Shown piece by piece: positions 1 to 9,809 of a stretch of 33,077 bases of DNA (position 1 is its first letter; each line of letters begins with the position of its first letter). Position numbers and translations under genes: made by a program. This DNA comes from Alphaproteobacteria bacterium. GTDB taxonomy: Bacteria; Pseudomonadota; Alphaproteobacteria; Paracaedibacterales; VGCI01. A model generated the notes under the pieces. It saw nothing but the letters and a program-made list of their open reading frames with translations, was not told the DNA's origin and made no database searches. The stretch covers positions 1-33,077 of the forward strand of contig JAJONN010000005.1 of NCBI GenBank assembly GCA_021323455.1, given 5' to 3'.

Positions 1-214
1 CAGCCATTTTATCCCTTTAATCAATTTAATCTCTTAAAAGTAGTCTTAGCATAGCTTCCCGGCAATGAAGCAGCTAAAAAAATGTGACAAAAGATTTCGG
101 CCTCTTCAAAGCCAATCACACTCAAGCTATGGCTGTCAGACCTGTTTAAAAAATGCGGAAACTCAGAAGGAAGGGGCGAACTTAGAGGACATAAATTAAA
201 ACTCAACAAACTAC

Positions 215-321
215 GTCGTTGCGAGGAGCGCGTAGCGCAACGCGGCAATCTTGAAGAGATCAAGACACAAAGATTGCCGCAGCCCGCCACGTGCTTTGCA
301 CTCGCGGTTCCTTACAATGAC
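215..321. repeat. GC-rich imperfect palindromic intergenic element (GTCGTTGCGAGG...CCTTACAATGAC)
   Basis: Inner arms GCGGCAATCTT (242-252) and AAGATTGCCGC (270-280) are perfect reverse complements. Outer arms 215-226 and 310-321 match at about 9 of 12 positions. Resembles the GTCATTGCGAGGAGCG-type intergenic palindromes seen in many alphaproteobacteria. Confidence 0.65.
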
Positions 322-553
322 AGTATCGCTTTTGCTGTGTAAAAGAGGAACAAAAGCTCAATCCGGGCTGATAGCCTTTTTTAATTCATAACTCGAGTTT
401 ACATGTACGCGGGTAGAAAACGGGCCAAGGGCCGTTTGGCTCTTGAAAGCTTCCTACCTAAAGATTCCCTTCTATCCGCTTCGCTCCTGCCCAAGGGAAA
501 TGCATAATATACATGACTAGGCCTCATCCATAATTATATTTATAGAGTAGGAC

Positions 554-785
554 AAATCATTAATTCTCACTCCCATGGCTGTCATCCTTGGGGCTTAGGA
601 AACCTAGGCGAAGCTTTAGCGAGCCTTTAGGTTTCCTAAGAACCCGGGATCCATGCATCCTCTATGGGGTTGAAAAATTTCAAAATACATGGATCCCGGC
701 ACCTAAGATTTTGTAACGCTTCACTACGTTCAGCCAACAAAACCTAAGGACCAGGATGACAATCAGGGCTCAGAATTAATGATTT
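554..785. repeat. Long palindromic intergenic element, copy A
   Basis: Perfect 14-nt outer inverted repeat AAATCATTAATTCT (554-567) / AGAATTAATGATTT (772-785). Inside are TGTCATCCTTGG...CCAGGATGACA and a core CCCGGGATCCATG...ACATGGATCCCGG. Core shared with the element at 13617-13801. Confidence 0.8.
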
Positions 786-794
786 GCAGTCCCT

Positions 795-1796
795 CTATTC
801 TTCTGTTTTTTTCTCTTCAACTCGACTTCCATTTTCATTCGTTCGGCGAACAACTTCCCGTAAGAAATCCACGACTTCTTTGTTACTCAGAAACAGGTAT
901 ACACCACTTCTCCGCATGAGGAAGCCTTGAGGATGCATCTCTTTGGTGACACCATTATACGCATTAAGTTGAACAAGGACATGGCTCTCTGGCTTCTCAA
1001 TATTTGCGAAAGCGCCAAGTAAATCTTCAAGGCTGACCCAACAACCGTCAGATTTTTCATATTCCCCTTTAAGCTTGGGCATTTCCTCTTTCTTCACGCT
1101 TCTGGCATTCGCCTCGGCTACCTCTTCCTGCCATTCTGCATAACCTTCTTTGGCTAGGGCATAATTCTGCTTAAGGACTGACCAGTCTATACTTGGCTTT
1201 ACTGGAACAACAGCAAGACTGTTTGGTTCGCGCGGAAATCTAGGATTGTGCATATGAAATAATTTCATATTTTTAAGAACTATTTCAACTTCCCCTTCCT
1301 TGGGCTTTCCAAAGGTCCCTGCTAACTCCTGGTAGCCTTCTTGCCAAGCTGTCTCGATCGCATCTTTTTCATCATTCTTGCCACCTGGAAAACTCCATGT
1401 TGTCCCATCATGCCGTGCGGGATCATCCCCAGCAGCCTGCACGAGAAATATGAATGACCTACTGTCGATAGCGGTAACATAAGCAACATCTGTGACACCA
1501 CCATAGCTAGCTTCACTCTTTCTATAGTCAGCATATTCACCGCTTAGTGTGGCATCAAATTGCCTGTTTTTCGCTAAATTTTCGTTTTGTTCCTCCAGCG
1601 TAAACCAATCTGTTTTAAGCCAATCTCTCGTTTGGATCGTAGAGAATGTAGGCACAGCGGCTCTAGCAGGCTCATTTTCTGTCATATCTAAACCTTGGAA
1701 CCCTTTGATGACACGCTCGGCAGCAAAAGACGACAAAGTCATCAAGGATAAGGATGATAATACAGCAGCGCTTAATAATCCTATTTTACTCTTCAT
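795..1796 (-). CDS. Exported Nudix-like protein with degenerate Nudix box
   Basis: N-terminal Sec signal (MKSKIGLLSAAVLSSLSLMTLSSFAAE). Nudix-like stretch TTWSFPGGKNDEKDAIETAWQEGYQELAG, but the REUXEE core reads EGYQEL. Confidence 0.65.
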   Translation of the reverse strand: MKSKIGLLSAAVLSSLSLMTLSSFAAERVIKGFQGLDMTENEPARAAVPTFSTIQTRDWLKTDWFTLEEQNENLAKNRQFDATLSGEYADYRKSEASYGGVTDVAYVTAIDSRSFIFLVQAAGDDPARHDGTTWSFPGGKNDEKDAIETAWQEGYQELAGTFGKPKEGEVEIVLKNMKLFHMHNPRFPREPNSLAVVPVKPSIDWSVLKQNYALAKEGYAEWQEEVAEANARSVKKEEMPKLKGEYEKSDGCWVSLEDLLGAFANIEKPESHVLVQLNAYNGVTKEMHPQGFLMRRSGVYLFLSNKEVVDFLREVVRRTNENGSRVEEKKTEE

Positions 1797-1930
1797 GACA
1801 TTCTCCTTTCACAGGCCTGATCAGAAATTTTATTTAAAGTTAAATACATTATTTTGTATTAATATCAACAAAGATTTTAATTTAAGTCGCTCAAGATACT
1901 CCATTGCATTGCTCTCTTTTGATTCGAGCG

Positions 1931-1963
1931 TAAAAAACGAGAAGAGCGCAAAGGCTCTTCTCG
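1931..1963 (-). terminator. Rho-independent terminator of the 1974-2915 gene
   Basis: 10-bp perfect stem CGAGAAGAGC/GCTCTTCTCG (1938-1947/1954-1963) followed on the minus strand by TTTTTT, immediately after the stop codon. Confidence 0.85.
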
Positions 1964-1973
1964 TAATCCTCGT

Positions 1974-2894
1974 TTAATCTTTAGCTTCTGCATCTGCGCC
2001 TGGTTGGCCTATTTCGAGAGCTTCCATACGGGGAGAATTTTCTGCCAGGAAGACTTCTAGCGAACGCAGCAGAGCATGGTGATAATGTTTCACAAGATTA
2101 TTCCAATCATCCCTATTTTCAACCCCTTCTCGGATCAATGGGAACCTATCGTATTCCACCAATTCGGCTGCAAGATTGAGTTTCATTATGTCAAAGAGCT
2201 TAACGTCTATAAATTCTTCCTTAATTTTCTTGTTTGGATCAGCTTTCTGCTGGTCACGGATACGGATGGCGTTGCTCAGAATCGAGTCGTTGAAAATTTT
2301 TATAACTTCATCAAATTCTGCATAAAGAACAACATTCTGTAGCTCCACCAGACTTGTGCGTATCTCCGCACCGCCTCTTTCTACGCTGTCCCCTGCAATT
2401 ATAGCTGTAGGGCTGATCTTTCCAATTTTTTGAATGTAATCGGCTGCCTCTAGCCCCGCTTCTTCTATCAGCTCACGTCTTCTCGTGTTGTCTAATGTTT
2501 CTTTTAGCTTCTCGGCAAGGTCCTTCTGAATTATCTTTCCAGAGAAGAAAGCATATTCTTTAGAAGGAATTTCCGTGCCATTTGCTTGAGCTTGAGCTCT
2601 TCTTTCCGCGGATTCGATAGTATAACCCAACAAAAGAGCGCTTTGGCCTTCAGAGTTTACAACATATAGAGCCGTTCCAGCTCTTGCGTAGATTGAGTTG
2701 GTAGCTATCTCCAGCAGCTTAACCTCCGTCCCCTTTTTCCCAGGAATAACCTCGAAATCGCGCGCGGCAGCTGAATGCCCAGGCTCACCACCAGACACAC
2801 GCTCAAGTTCTTGTGCCGCCATAACTTGCGTTGTCAGCAACGAACCTGCGAATACCGCAAAAACCATTAATCTAAGTTTAGTGCCTTTCCTCAT
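1974..2894 (-). CDS. Exported Nudix hydrolase-like protein
   Basis: Canonical REUXEEXGU core RRELIEEAGL. Signal-like N-terminus MRKGTKLRLMVFAVFAGSLLTTQVMAA. Start set at 2894 (internal ATG preceded by AAGGAG) rather than the ORF-track 2915. Confidence 0.7.
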   Translation of the reverse strand: MRKGTKLRLMVFAVFAGSLLTTQVMAAQELERVSGGEPGHSAAARDFEVIPGKKGTEVKLLEIATNSIYARAGTALYVVNSEGQSALLLGYTIESAERRAQAQANGTEIPSKEYAFFSGKIIQKDLAEKLKETLDNTRRRELIEEAGLEAADYIQKIGKISPTAIIAGDSVERGGAEIRTSLVELQNVVLYAEFDEVIKIFNDSILSNAIRIRDQQKADPNKKIKEEFIDVKLFDIMKLNLAAELVEYDRFPLIREGVENRDDWNNLVKHYHHALLRSLEVFLAENSPRMEALEIGQPGADAEAKD

Positions 2895-3215
2895 AATCCG
2901 TTCTCCTTCCCTCAATTTTGTTAACGACTGTGACTATTCCCTGTATTTTATCTTAAAAGTTATAGAAAGAGCTTTTATTGTTCATCTTCTCTGATGCTGC
3001 CATATGAAAGGGACATTAACAACTTAGAGAAGATTCCTTAGGGAGCGATAGGTGATAATGCACACTTTTTTCAACTAGCAAATTTTATTATGCCTCTCAA
3101 GCTACGGCTATGAGCCGACGGCCCTGCTATGGACGTATTGCCTCCTTGCCAAAAAAGGGAGCGCCCCTTAAGCTTCTCTTAAAAACCAAGAAACAAGAAA
3201 AACAAGGAAAAGCGC

Positions 3216-4698
3216 ATGGTCGGACGGGTCTATTCTGTTGCCTTTCAGGGCGTGGACGTTCTGGAAATTGATGTTCAGGTTCAAACATCCGGCGGTCGAA
3301 TCGCGGGAACGGATCCGGGCTAGTTTTTATACGCTTGGCCTGGCGTTGCCTTCCAAACACATTACCGTTAACCTGGCACCCGCAGACGTGCAGAAAGAAG
3401 GCTCCCACTATGACCTTCCCGTTGCCTTGGGGCTTATGGTCGTCATGGGCATTTTAAGCCCTGAAGATATTGCGGCATACACAGCGTTAGGGGAGCTGGG
3501 GCTGGATGGCTCCCTGGCCTCTGTTTCGGGAATTTTACCAGCCGCCATTCATACGGCCACTTCAGGCCGGAGCCTCCTTTGCCCGGCGGTTTGCGGCAGT
3601 GAAGCCGCCTGGGCGGGTGACCTTCATATTCTGGCAGCCCCCAGTTTGCTGGCGCTTGTAAACCATTTCAAAGGGACGCAAGTCCTCTCCCCGGCCCAAC
3701 CTAAAATTCCGGACTTGTCCCTCAAGTCTACCCTTGACCTTTATGACATCAAAGGGCAGGAAATAGCCAAACGAGCGCTGGAAGTAACCGCCGCTGGGGG
3801 GCACAATTTGCTGATGATGGGTCCACCCGGGGCCGGAAAGTCCATGCTGGCATCGCGGCTCCCGGGTATCCTGCCCCCGCTTGAAGCGACAGAAGCTCTG
3901 GAAGTGACCATGATCCACAGTCTTAACGGGACCTTGCCCGAAGAAGGACTGATCCGGACACGTCCCTTTCGGGACCCGCATCATTCCGCCTCCCTTCCCG
4001 CGATGGTAGGGGGCGGCGTTCGGTGTAAGCCCGGGGAAATTTCGCTCGCTCATCTCGGCGTCTTGTTCCTGGACGAATTGCCTGAATTTAACCGTCCAAC
4101 TCTTGAAGCTTTGCGCCAACCTTTAGAAACAGGACGTGCGGTCGTTGCCCGGGCAAATGCCCACATTACGTATCCGGCGCGCGTTCAGCTGGTCGCAGCC
4201 ATGAACCCTTGTCGGTGTGGCTATTATGGAGATGCTGCCCGGGAATGCGCCCGCGTTCCCCGTTGCGCCCAGGACTATCAGAATAAAATTTCTGGCCCCT
4301 TAATGGACCGTTTTGACATCACCATTGATGTACCAGAAGTCGCAGCTTCCGATTTGGTCGGCAACCCTTCGCGTGAAAGGAGCGCCGATGTAGCAACGCG
4401 CGTCACGCAAGCGCGTGCTGCCCAGCGGAACCGCTACCAGGGAATAGCGCCTAAAATGGGCATGTTAACCAATGCGGTCGCGGACGGGGATACCCTTTAT
4501 AAAGTGGCTACTCCCGACAGCGATGGACAATCCTTGTTAACGACGGCTATGGAAAAACTGAAACTTTCAGGGCGCGGATACCACCGCGTCCTTCGCGTGG
4601 CACGCACACTGGCCGACCTTGAGGGATCTGACATCGTTAAACGTCCCCACATTGCTGAAGCATTGAGCTACCGAAGAACGCCAATGATGAAGGGGTGA
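3216..4698 (+). pseudogene. yifB: YifB/ComM-family Mg-chelatase-like AAA ATPase, disrupted near the N-terminus
   Basis: ATG at 3216 encodes the family start MVGRVYSVAFQGVDVLEIDVQVQTSGG, then reaches TAG at 3321. The rest (ESRERIRASFYTLGLALPSKHITVNLAPADVQKEGSHYDLPVALGL...PGAGKSM...MNPCRCGYYGD) is in another frame, and the usual LPAFTIVGLPDKAV segment is missing. Confidence 0.85.
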
Positions 4699-4929
4699 GG
4701 AAATATCAAGAGCCAGGAATCAGGCAGACAACTACTCTTTGGTAAGAAATCCAACAGTTTAACCAATGGGACTACGTGACGTCGTAATTTCCAAGTTAGG
4801 CTTGGCGGTCTAACAAGCTTGAAGGTACGCTGTAGAGAAAATAGCAGCTACCCTCTTGCCGCTACCCCGAAAATCTTGCTCTTGATTCGCATTTAAAGTT
4901 CATACGGAACTCATGTTTATTCCCTCTTC

Positions 4930-7557
4930 TCAATCCAACTTTTCTTCTTCAGGTAAGCAGCTTGGTGTCAATCCATTTGCAGATAATATTAAACGGGCAT
5001 TAAGAACTTGCTCCGGGAGCAAAAAACGACGATTGTGACCCCGACATTTCTTTGGCCATGATAAAGTCATTGTGCCATGTGAGTTTGCTTTATCCACTGC
5101 CCTTGCAAGGTGAAAGTCCAAATCGGGATCAACAGCTTCCATATCTAACAATTGTCCACCCAATACAAGGCGAATAAACTCATGCGCCCCATTGCCTTGG
5201 TTGGTAATGTGTTCACCCCCAAGATCTACAATCATTTTCAAGAAAGCATTACGGTCTACAGAAACACTATTGTTATATGCAGCGCCGCCTTCATAGCGAC
5301 TAAAGAGCGTTCTAAATATCTCCTGGTGCTTGTTTAAGGCCACAAGTATCGCTACTGGAATTTCTTTAATAGGTGCGGGCTCATCAGCCTTTCGGCCGTC
5401 GGAATCAGATATTATATCTGGGTCAGGTTTTACGGATACCGTCTTATTTTTTGCTGCTTTAGTAGCAGCTTTTAGAGCAGCTTTTTCTTCTCTTTGAGCT
5501 AGTTCAGCAAGAATTTCAGCCTGAGAGGAAGTAGCAGCTTGGTTTGAAAAGCAATACCAATAGGGTAGTTCATATTTTTCCGCAGAACAACCATCTCCTT
5601 TTTGTACACGACGTTCTTTTAGCTCACTTTTTTGCCTGGTTAGCCTTTCTTGTAGCTCATTGCGGGCTTCTTTTTCAGCCATGATTTTTCTAACAATTTG
5701 TTCGCGCGTAAGCTCTTTACCATGTCTTGCTTCATTTTTTTTAGTAGCGTAAATCTTCCGATGATTTTCTACTATGTTCAGAGCCTTCCCAATATGGCCT
5801 GTAGCGCAAAGAAGATCTAAATGCGTATAAGCACGAATAAGAGAACGCTTTTTAAGTCCCTGCATTATCTCCATTTGTTTTATTTTACGTCCAGAAAGGC
5901 CTGGAGTTTCTGTGTCCAATTTGCAGGAATCCATATAATAATCAAATATACTTTTGTCTTCTTGGATTTCTGGCAATAACTCGATAGCTAATTGGAGATA
6001 CTTTTGTTCAGTTGCGATATCCGGGGCAGCTTGGGCTGCATGTTGATAGACCGCTGCTTTGGTATAATCAAAAGTCGTTTTATTTTTTGGCATGAGCGCA
6101 TTGTCAGTAATACTTTCAAAATTCTCTCGGAAAAGAGTGTAATATTTAAATTTTTCCGCAGAAGATATCTCTACAAATTCTTCTTTATGCAGATAGGTAC
6201 ACAAACACCACAAAAAGTGGCTATATACAGTATTTAATTGTTCACTCCCAAGTATCGTCTCTTTGATAAGAGCAACTCTGTCAAGAGTCCTCCTTACCTC
6301 ATCAATTTTTTCCATTAAATTAAAAATATCTTTTATTGATACACGATCACCGCCAATAAAAGACTGGCCTAATCCACCTTTATTTCGATGAAACTTTGAA
6401 CATAATTGATGAGAATATAAAAAGAATGCCCCGCACTCCCTATACTCGGCCTCTACTCTCCTGCTTTGTTGAGACAACTCATCAGCATGGCTTTGCAAAA
6501 GGCGGACAATGGCCATCACTTGTCCTGCTTCTGGAGGAAGGTCCTGAGGTTGTTTAGTCTCTAGAGAACGGTTGCGAAGCTGTTTCTCTTTTTTCTTGGC
6601 CTGAGCTTGACTTTTTTGAATAGATCTTTCTTTTTTAAACTCAGGAGAATCAAAAAACACTTCGGTAATTTTGTGAATAAGCAGTGAGCAGCCTAAATTT
6701 GTAATTGGTATGATACTATCCATACTTTTTGTGTGGATAAGATTTAAGAAAGGCTCTATAGAAGAAAAATTAAGGTACCTTTGGTCATGTAATGCGTATG
6801 GTGGCTCAAGGTCATTATCTATTTCTAGACCGAGAAGGTATCGTACAGCCCAGTGTAACATCGCTGATTTTTGAAAATACAGCCGCCTTGTCATATCAAA
6901 ATGATTTTGAGGTATGGTACCTGCTATTTTTTCTTTTCTTAATCCATGCATCAAATTTTTCTGATTACAGAAGAAGGGAAATAGCTTTCTATAAGCCGTA
7001 GATACATTAATCTGTTCCGTTGGAATGGCATCAGCCATTGCCAGATAAGCCATGGAATATTGAAGGCAAATATTAATGTCTCTAGGGTTTTCATTATAAC
7101 GCTTCTCTAGTTCAGAAAGAGCTTTATGCTTGTTCCTGAATTCTGCATCCATAGAATTTAAAAGAAGCATATAGCTTGCTTCTGATGGTGCATTCAAATC
7201 AATACATCTGTTAGCGACATTTGTTAATACATCATATGTATCAAAACACTGGAAGAACCCTCTATCAAATACGTTAGGTCGCTTTTCCAAATGGATGACT
7301 TGTGCAAGCTCATGGGCAAAATCATCCCATTCTGCAGTTGAAGTCTCCAAGAGTATTGTTATTTGCTCTTCTTTCAACCTGGCCAGCCTACTTTTCATAG
7401 GCATCTCATTTGCGTTGCCGGAAAGTATAGTAGGACTTAATTTTTCATAAAAACTTCTCGGAACTTTATTTTCCTGATTCTGCTCGTCCGCTGCGTAGAC
7501 CTTAAACAAGTTCACAACAACCAAAGAAGCTGAGAGTAATTTAATCAAGTTTCTCAT
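4930..7557 (-). CDS. Large exported protein of unknown function, possible HicA-like C-terminal domain
   Basis: 875-aa ORF with signal-like N-terminus (MRNLIKLLSASLVVVNLFKVYA), charged coiled-coil-like middle, and C-terminal VDRNAFLKMIVDLGGEHITNQGNGAHEFIRL...LSWPKKCRGHNRRFLLPEQVLNARLILSANGL. Confidence 0.75.
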   Translation of the reverse strand: MRNLIKLLSASLVVVNLFKVYAADEQNQENKVPRSFYEKLSPTILSGNANEMPMKSRLARLKEEQITILLETSTAEWDDFAHELAQVIHLEKRPNVFDRGFFQCFDTYDVLTNVANRCIDLNAPSEASYMLLLNSMDAEFRNKHKALSELEKRYNENPRDINICLQYSMAYLAMADAIPTEQINVSTAYRKLFPFFCNQKNLMHGLRKEKIAGTIPQNHFDMTRRLYFQKSAMLHWAVRYLLGLEIDNDLEPPYALHDQRYLNFSSIEPFLNLIHTKSMDSIIPITNLGCSLLIHKITEVFFDSPEFKKERSIQKSQAQAKKKEKQLRNRSLETKQPQDLPPEAGQVMAIVRLLQSHADELSQQSRRVEAEYRECGAFFLYSHQLCSKFHRNKGGLGQSFIGGDRVSIKDIFNLMEKIDEVRRTLDRVALIKETILGSEQLNTVYSHFLWCLCTYLHKEEFVEISSAEKFKYYTLFRENFESITDNALMPKNKTTFDYTKAAVYQHAAQAAPDIATEQKYLQLAIELLPEIQEDKSIFDYYMDSCKLDTETPGLSGRKIKQMEIMQGLKKRSLIRAYTHLDLLCATGHIGKALNIVENHRKIYATKKNEARHGKELTREQIVRKIMAEKEARNELQERLTRQKSELKERRVQKGDGCSAEKYELPYWYCFSNQAATSSQAEILAELAQREEKAALKAATKAAKNKTVSVKPDPDIISDSDGRKADEPAPIKEIPVAILVALNKHQEIFRTLFSRYEGGAAYNNSVSVDRNAFLKMIVDLGGEHITNQGNGAHEFIRLVLGGQLLDMEAVDPDLDFHLARAVDKANSHGTMTLSWPKKCRGHNRRFLLPEQVLNARLILSANGLTPSCLPEEEKLD

Positions 7558-8172
7558 TTTTAATCCAAACCTCTTTATAGATATTTTTTATTTTCCTTTA
7601 TAAGAGGTAGAAGATAAAAAAACAATATTAAGAATTATTTATATTAACGTTCATTACCCGACAGTTTTTTGAGTGAGGAAGCAAGGCTCTTAAAAAATTT
7701 TTCAGGTGATAAGCTTTATCATTTATTAATAGGAACTTCTATTTCCCGTGCTTTAACCTTTATCTCAATGGATTTTGAAAATTCAAGGATTCTACTATAT
7801 TCATCATTACTTCATTAGTCTTGCCAGACAAAGAATGAAAGGCAGGCTCATTATAGCCAAAAATATCCAAAATCTCATTTTGGGAGCCATTAACGGTAGC
7901 TATGGATGTTTTCAATTCCGTAGTACATATTTCAGATCAGATAATATTCAGAGATACATAGATCGACATTAAAACATTGATCTGAGGAGGTGATTTTAAA
8001 ATTCTTTGCAATCTATTTTTCTCAAAACTTAACAGCTTAAAAAATTTACGAAAACAAACAACATTACCCTTTAAAATCTAATCTTTAAAAATTCTTCGGG
8101 AAGTACTGGATAATATTTAATTCATCTTTAACGGTCTCAACAGAATATAATATCACACAATACGCAGCACGT

Positions 8173-8754
8173 TTACCCCCCATAGCGCCAGCACGTCACC
8201 ATATGGTCATTGACCATGCCGGTGGCTTGCATAAAGGCATACATAATTGTGCTCCCCACAAAGGTCATGCCCCGCTTCTTCAAGTCTTTTGACAAGGCAT
8301 CGCTAATCGCGGTGGTCGCAGGGACATCTTCAAATTTTTTCCAATGATTTATAACGGGCTTTCCCTCCACAAAACCCCATAAATACGCATCAAAAGTCCC
8401 CTGTTCTTTTTGAATGTCCAAAAACACGTGCGCATTCCGGCGGGCAGCATATATTTTGAGGCGGTTACGGATGATGTCAGGGTTATCTCGCAAAGCTTCC
8501 AAATTTTCATCTGTCATTCGGGCAACTTTATGAGGATCAAAGTCATGAAAAGCCTGGCGATACCCGTCTCGTTTTTTAAGGACTGTTTCCCAGCTCAAAC
8601 CGGCTTGCGCCCCTTCCAGAACAAGCATCTCGAATAACCGCTGGTCATCATGGAGCGGGACGCCCCATTCATGGTCATGGTAATGGGCGTAAAATTCTTT
8701 CCCCACTTGTCCGCCGAAACAGCGTATTTTTCCATCAACGCCAAGCCCTGTCAT
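8173..8754 (-). CDS. tag: DNA-3-methyladenine glycosylase I
   Basis: IRCFGG...YHDHEWGVPLHDDQRLFEMLVLEGAQAGLSWETVLKKR...GMTFVGSTIMYAFMQATGMVNDHMVTCWR matches the TagI family, including the C-terminal H/C zinc ligands. Confidence 0.95.
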   Translation of the reverse strand: MTGLGVDGKIRCFGGQVGKEFYAHYHDHEWGVPLHDDQRLFEMLVLEGAQAGLSWETVLKKRDGYRQAFHDFDPHKVARMTDENLEALRDNPDIIRNRLKIYAARRNAHVFLDIQKEQGTFDAYLWGFVEGKPVINHWKKFEDVPATTAISDALSKDLKKRGMTFVGSTIMYAFMQATGMVNDHMVTCWRYGG

Positions 8755-9809
8755 TTTATTTTACCCCTCAACCCTCTTTCATGCTCAATAAGCCATTTTT
8801 TTCGCATCAACCCGCCCCCATAACCGCCCAGGTCCCCATTCATATTGATCACGCGGTGGCAAGGGACAATGATCGCGAACTGGTTAGCCCCGTTGGCTTG
8901 CGCGACTGCCCGGAAAGCCGAAGGCTTTCCCATCGTTATGGCCAAGTCTGAATAAGACCGTGTCTCCCCGCTTGGGATTTTTTGTAATTCTTCCCAAACG
9001 CGCTGTTGAAAAGGAGAGCCTATCAGAAACAGGGGGGTTTTGAAATGTCTTAACGTACCTTCAAAATAAGCTTTCAGTTCATGATCAATTGATTCAATCG
9101 GTTGTAGTGTCCCGGGAACAATGGCTGATTTTGTTTTCCATCGGAGGCGCTCAATCTCACGCTCTAAGCCCCGGCGATCCACAAATTCTAAAAGGTATAA
9201 GGCGTTCGCATCCGCAATGGCGACCATGGGGCCAAGTGGCGTGTCCAGCCACGATACTTTTAAAAGGTTATGATGTCCCGCCCGGGTCGGTGCCGCACCC
9301 ATAATACGAGAAAACGCATCCCGAAAACCACTGCTGGATTCATACCCGCTTGAAAGCTGCGCTTCAATGACCGCTTCCCCTGCCCGGATTTGTTTCATCG
9401 CCAAGCCCATACGCCTTGCGCGCGCATACGCAACGAACGTCATGCCAAACCGTTTTTTAAACTGACGGCGCGCTGTTGTCGCATCAACGGACAATTCCTG
9501 GAAATCCTTGTCTTTCCAACGCTTCTCAGGATTGTCGTCAACCGCTTCAACAAGCGTTTGAACAAGCTGGGAGACATGGTTTGGATGAGAGAGCGGACGG
9601 CAACGTTTACAAGGCCGAAAGGAAGCGAGAAGCGCTTGCGCGGCTGTTTCAAAAAACTCACAATTCTCAAATTTTGGTTTCCTGGCAGGACAAGTCGCGT
9701 GGCAAAATACGCCCGTTGTTTTAACTCCAACATAAAAAACCCCTTCATATTCTGTCTTTTTATCGAGCAACGCCTGATAATACGCTTGTTTACTTTTGGC
9801 TGATATCAT
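8751..9809 (-). CDS. ada: Bifunctional Ada: methylphosphotriester/O6-methylguanine methyltransferase and AraC-type regulator
   Basis: N-terminal zinc/Cys motif VFCHATCPARKPKFENC...FRPCKRCRP, AraC HTH region, and C-terminal methyltransferase site IVPCHRVI. Overlaps tag by 4 nt. Confidence 0.95.
   Translation of the reverse strand: MISAKSKQAYYQALLDKKTEYEGVFYVGVKTTGVFCHATCPARKPKFENCEFFETAAQALLASFRPCKRCRPLSHPNHVSQLVQTLVEAVDDNPEKRWKDKDFQELSVDATTARRQFKKRFGMTFVAYARARRMGLAMKQIRAGEAVIEAQLSSGYESSSGFRDAFSRIMGAAPTRAGHHNLLKVSWLDTPLGPMVAIADANALYLLEFVDRRGLEREIERLRWKTKSAIVPGTLQPIESIDHELKAYFEGTLRHFKTPLFLIGSPFQQRVWEELQKIPSGETRSYSDLAITMGKPSAFRAVAQANGANQFAIIVPCHRVINMNGDLGGYGGGLMRKKWLIEHERGLRGKIK

Noticed and set aside
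21-290. 89-aa minus-strand ORF at the window start
   Set aside because: Overlaps a palindromic intergenic element; composition and motifs do not look coding.
3562-4119. 185-aa minus-strand ORF
   Set aside because: Antisense to the conserved YifB AAA ATPase core; no independent coding support.
9390-9803. Plus- and minus-strand ORFs overlapping the ada N-terminal half
   Set aside because: Alternative frames of a well-supported ada gene.
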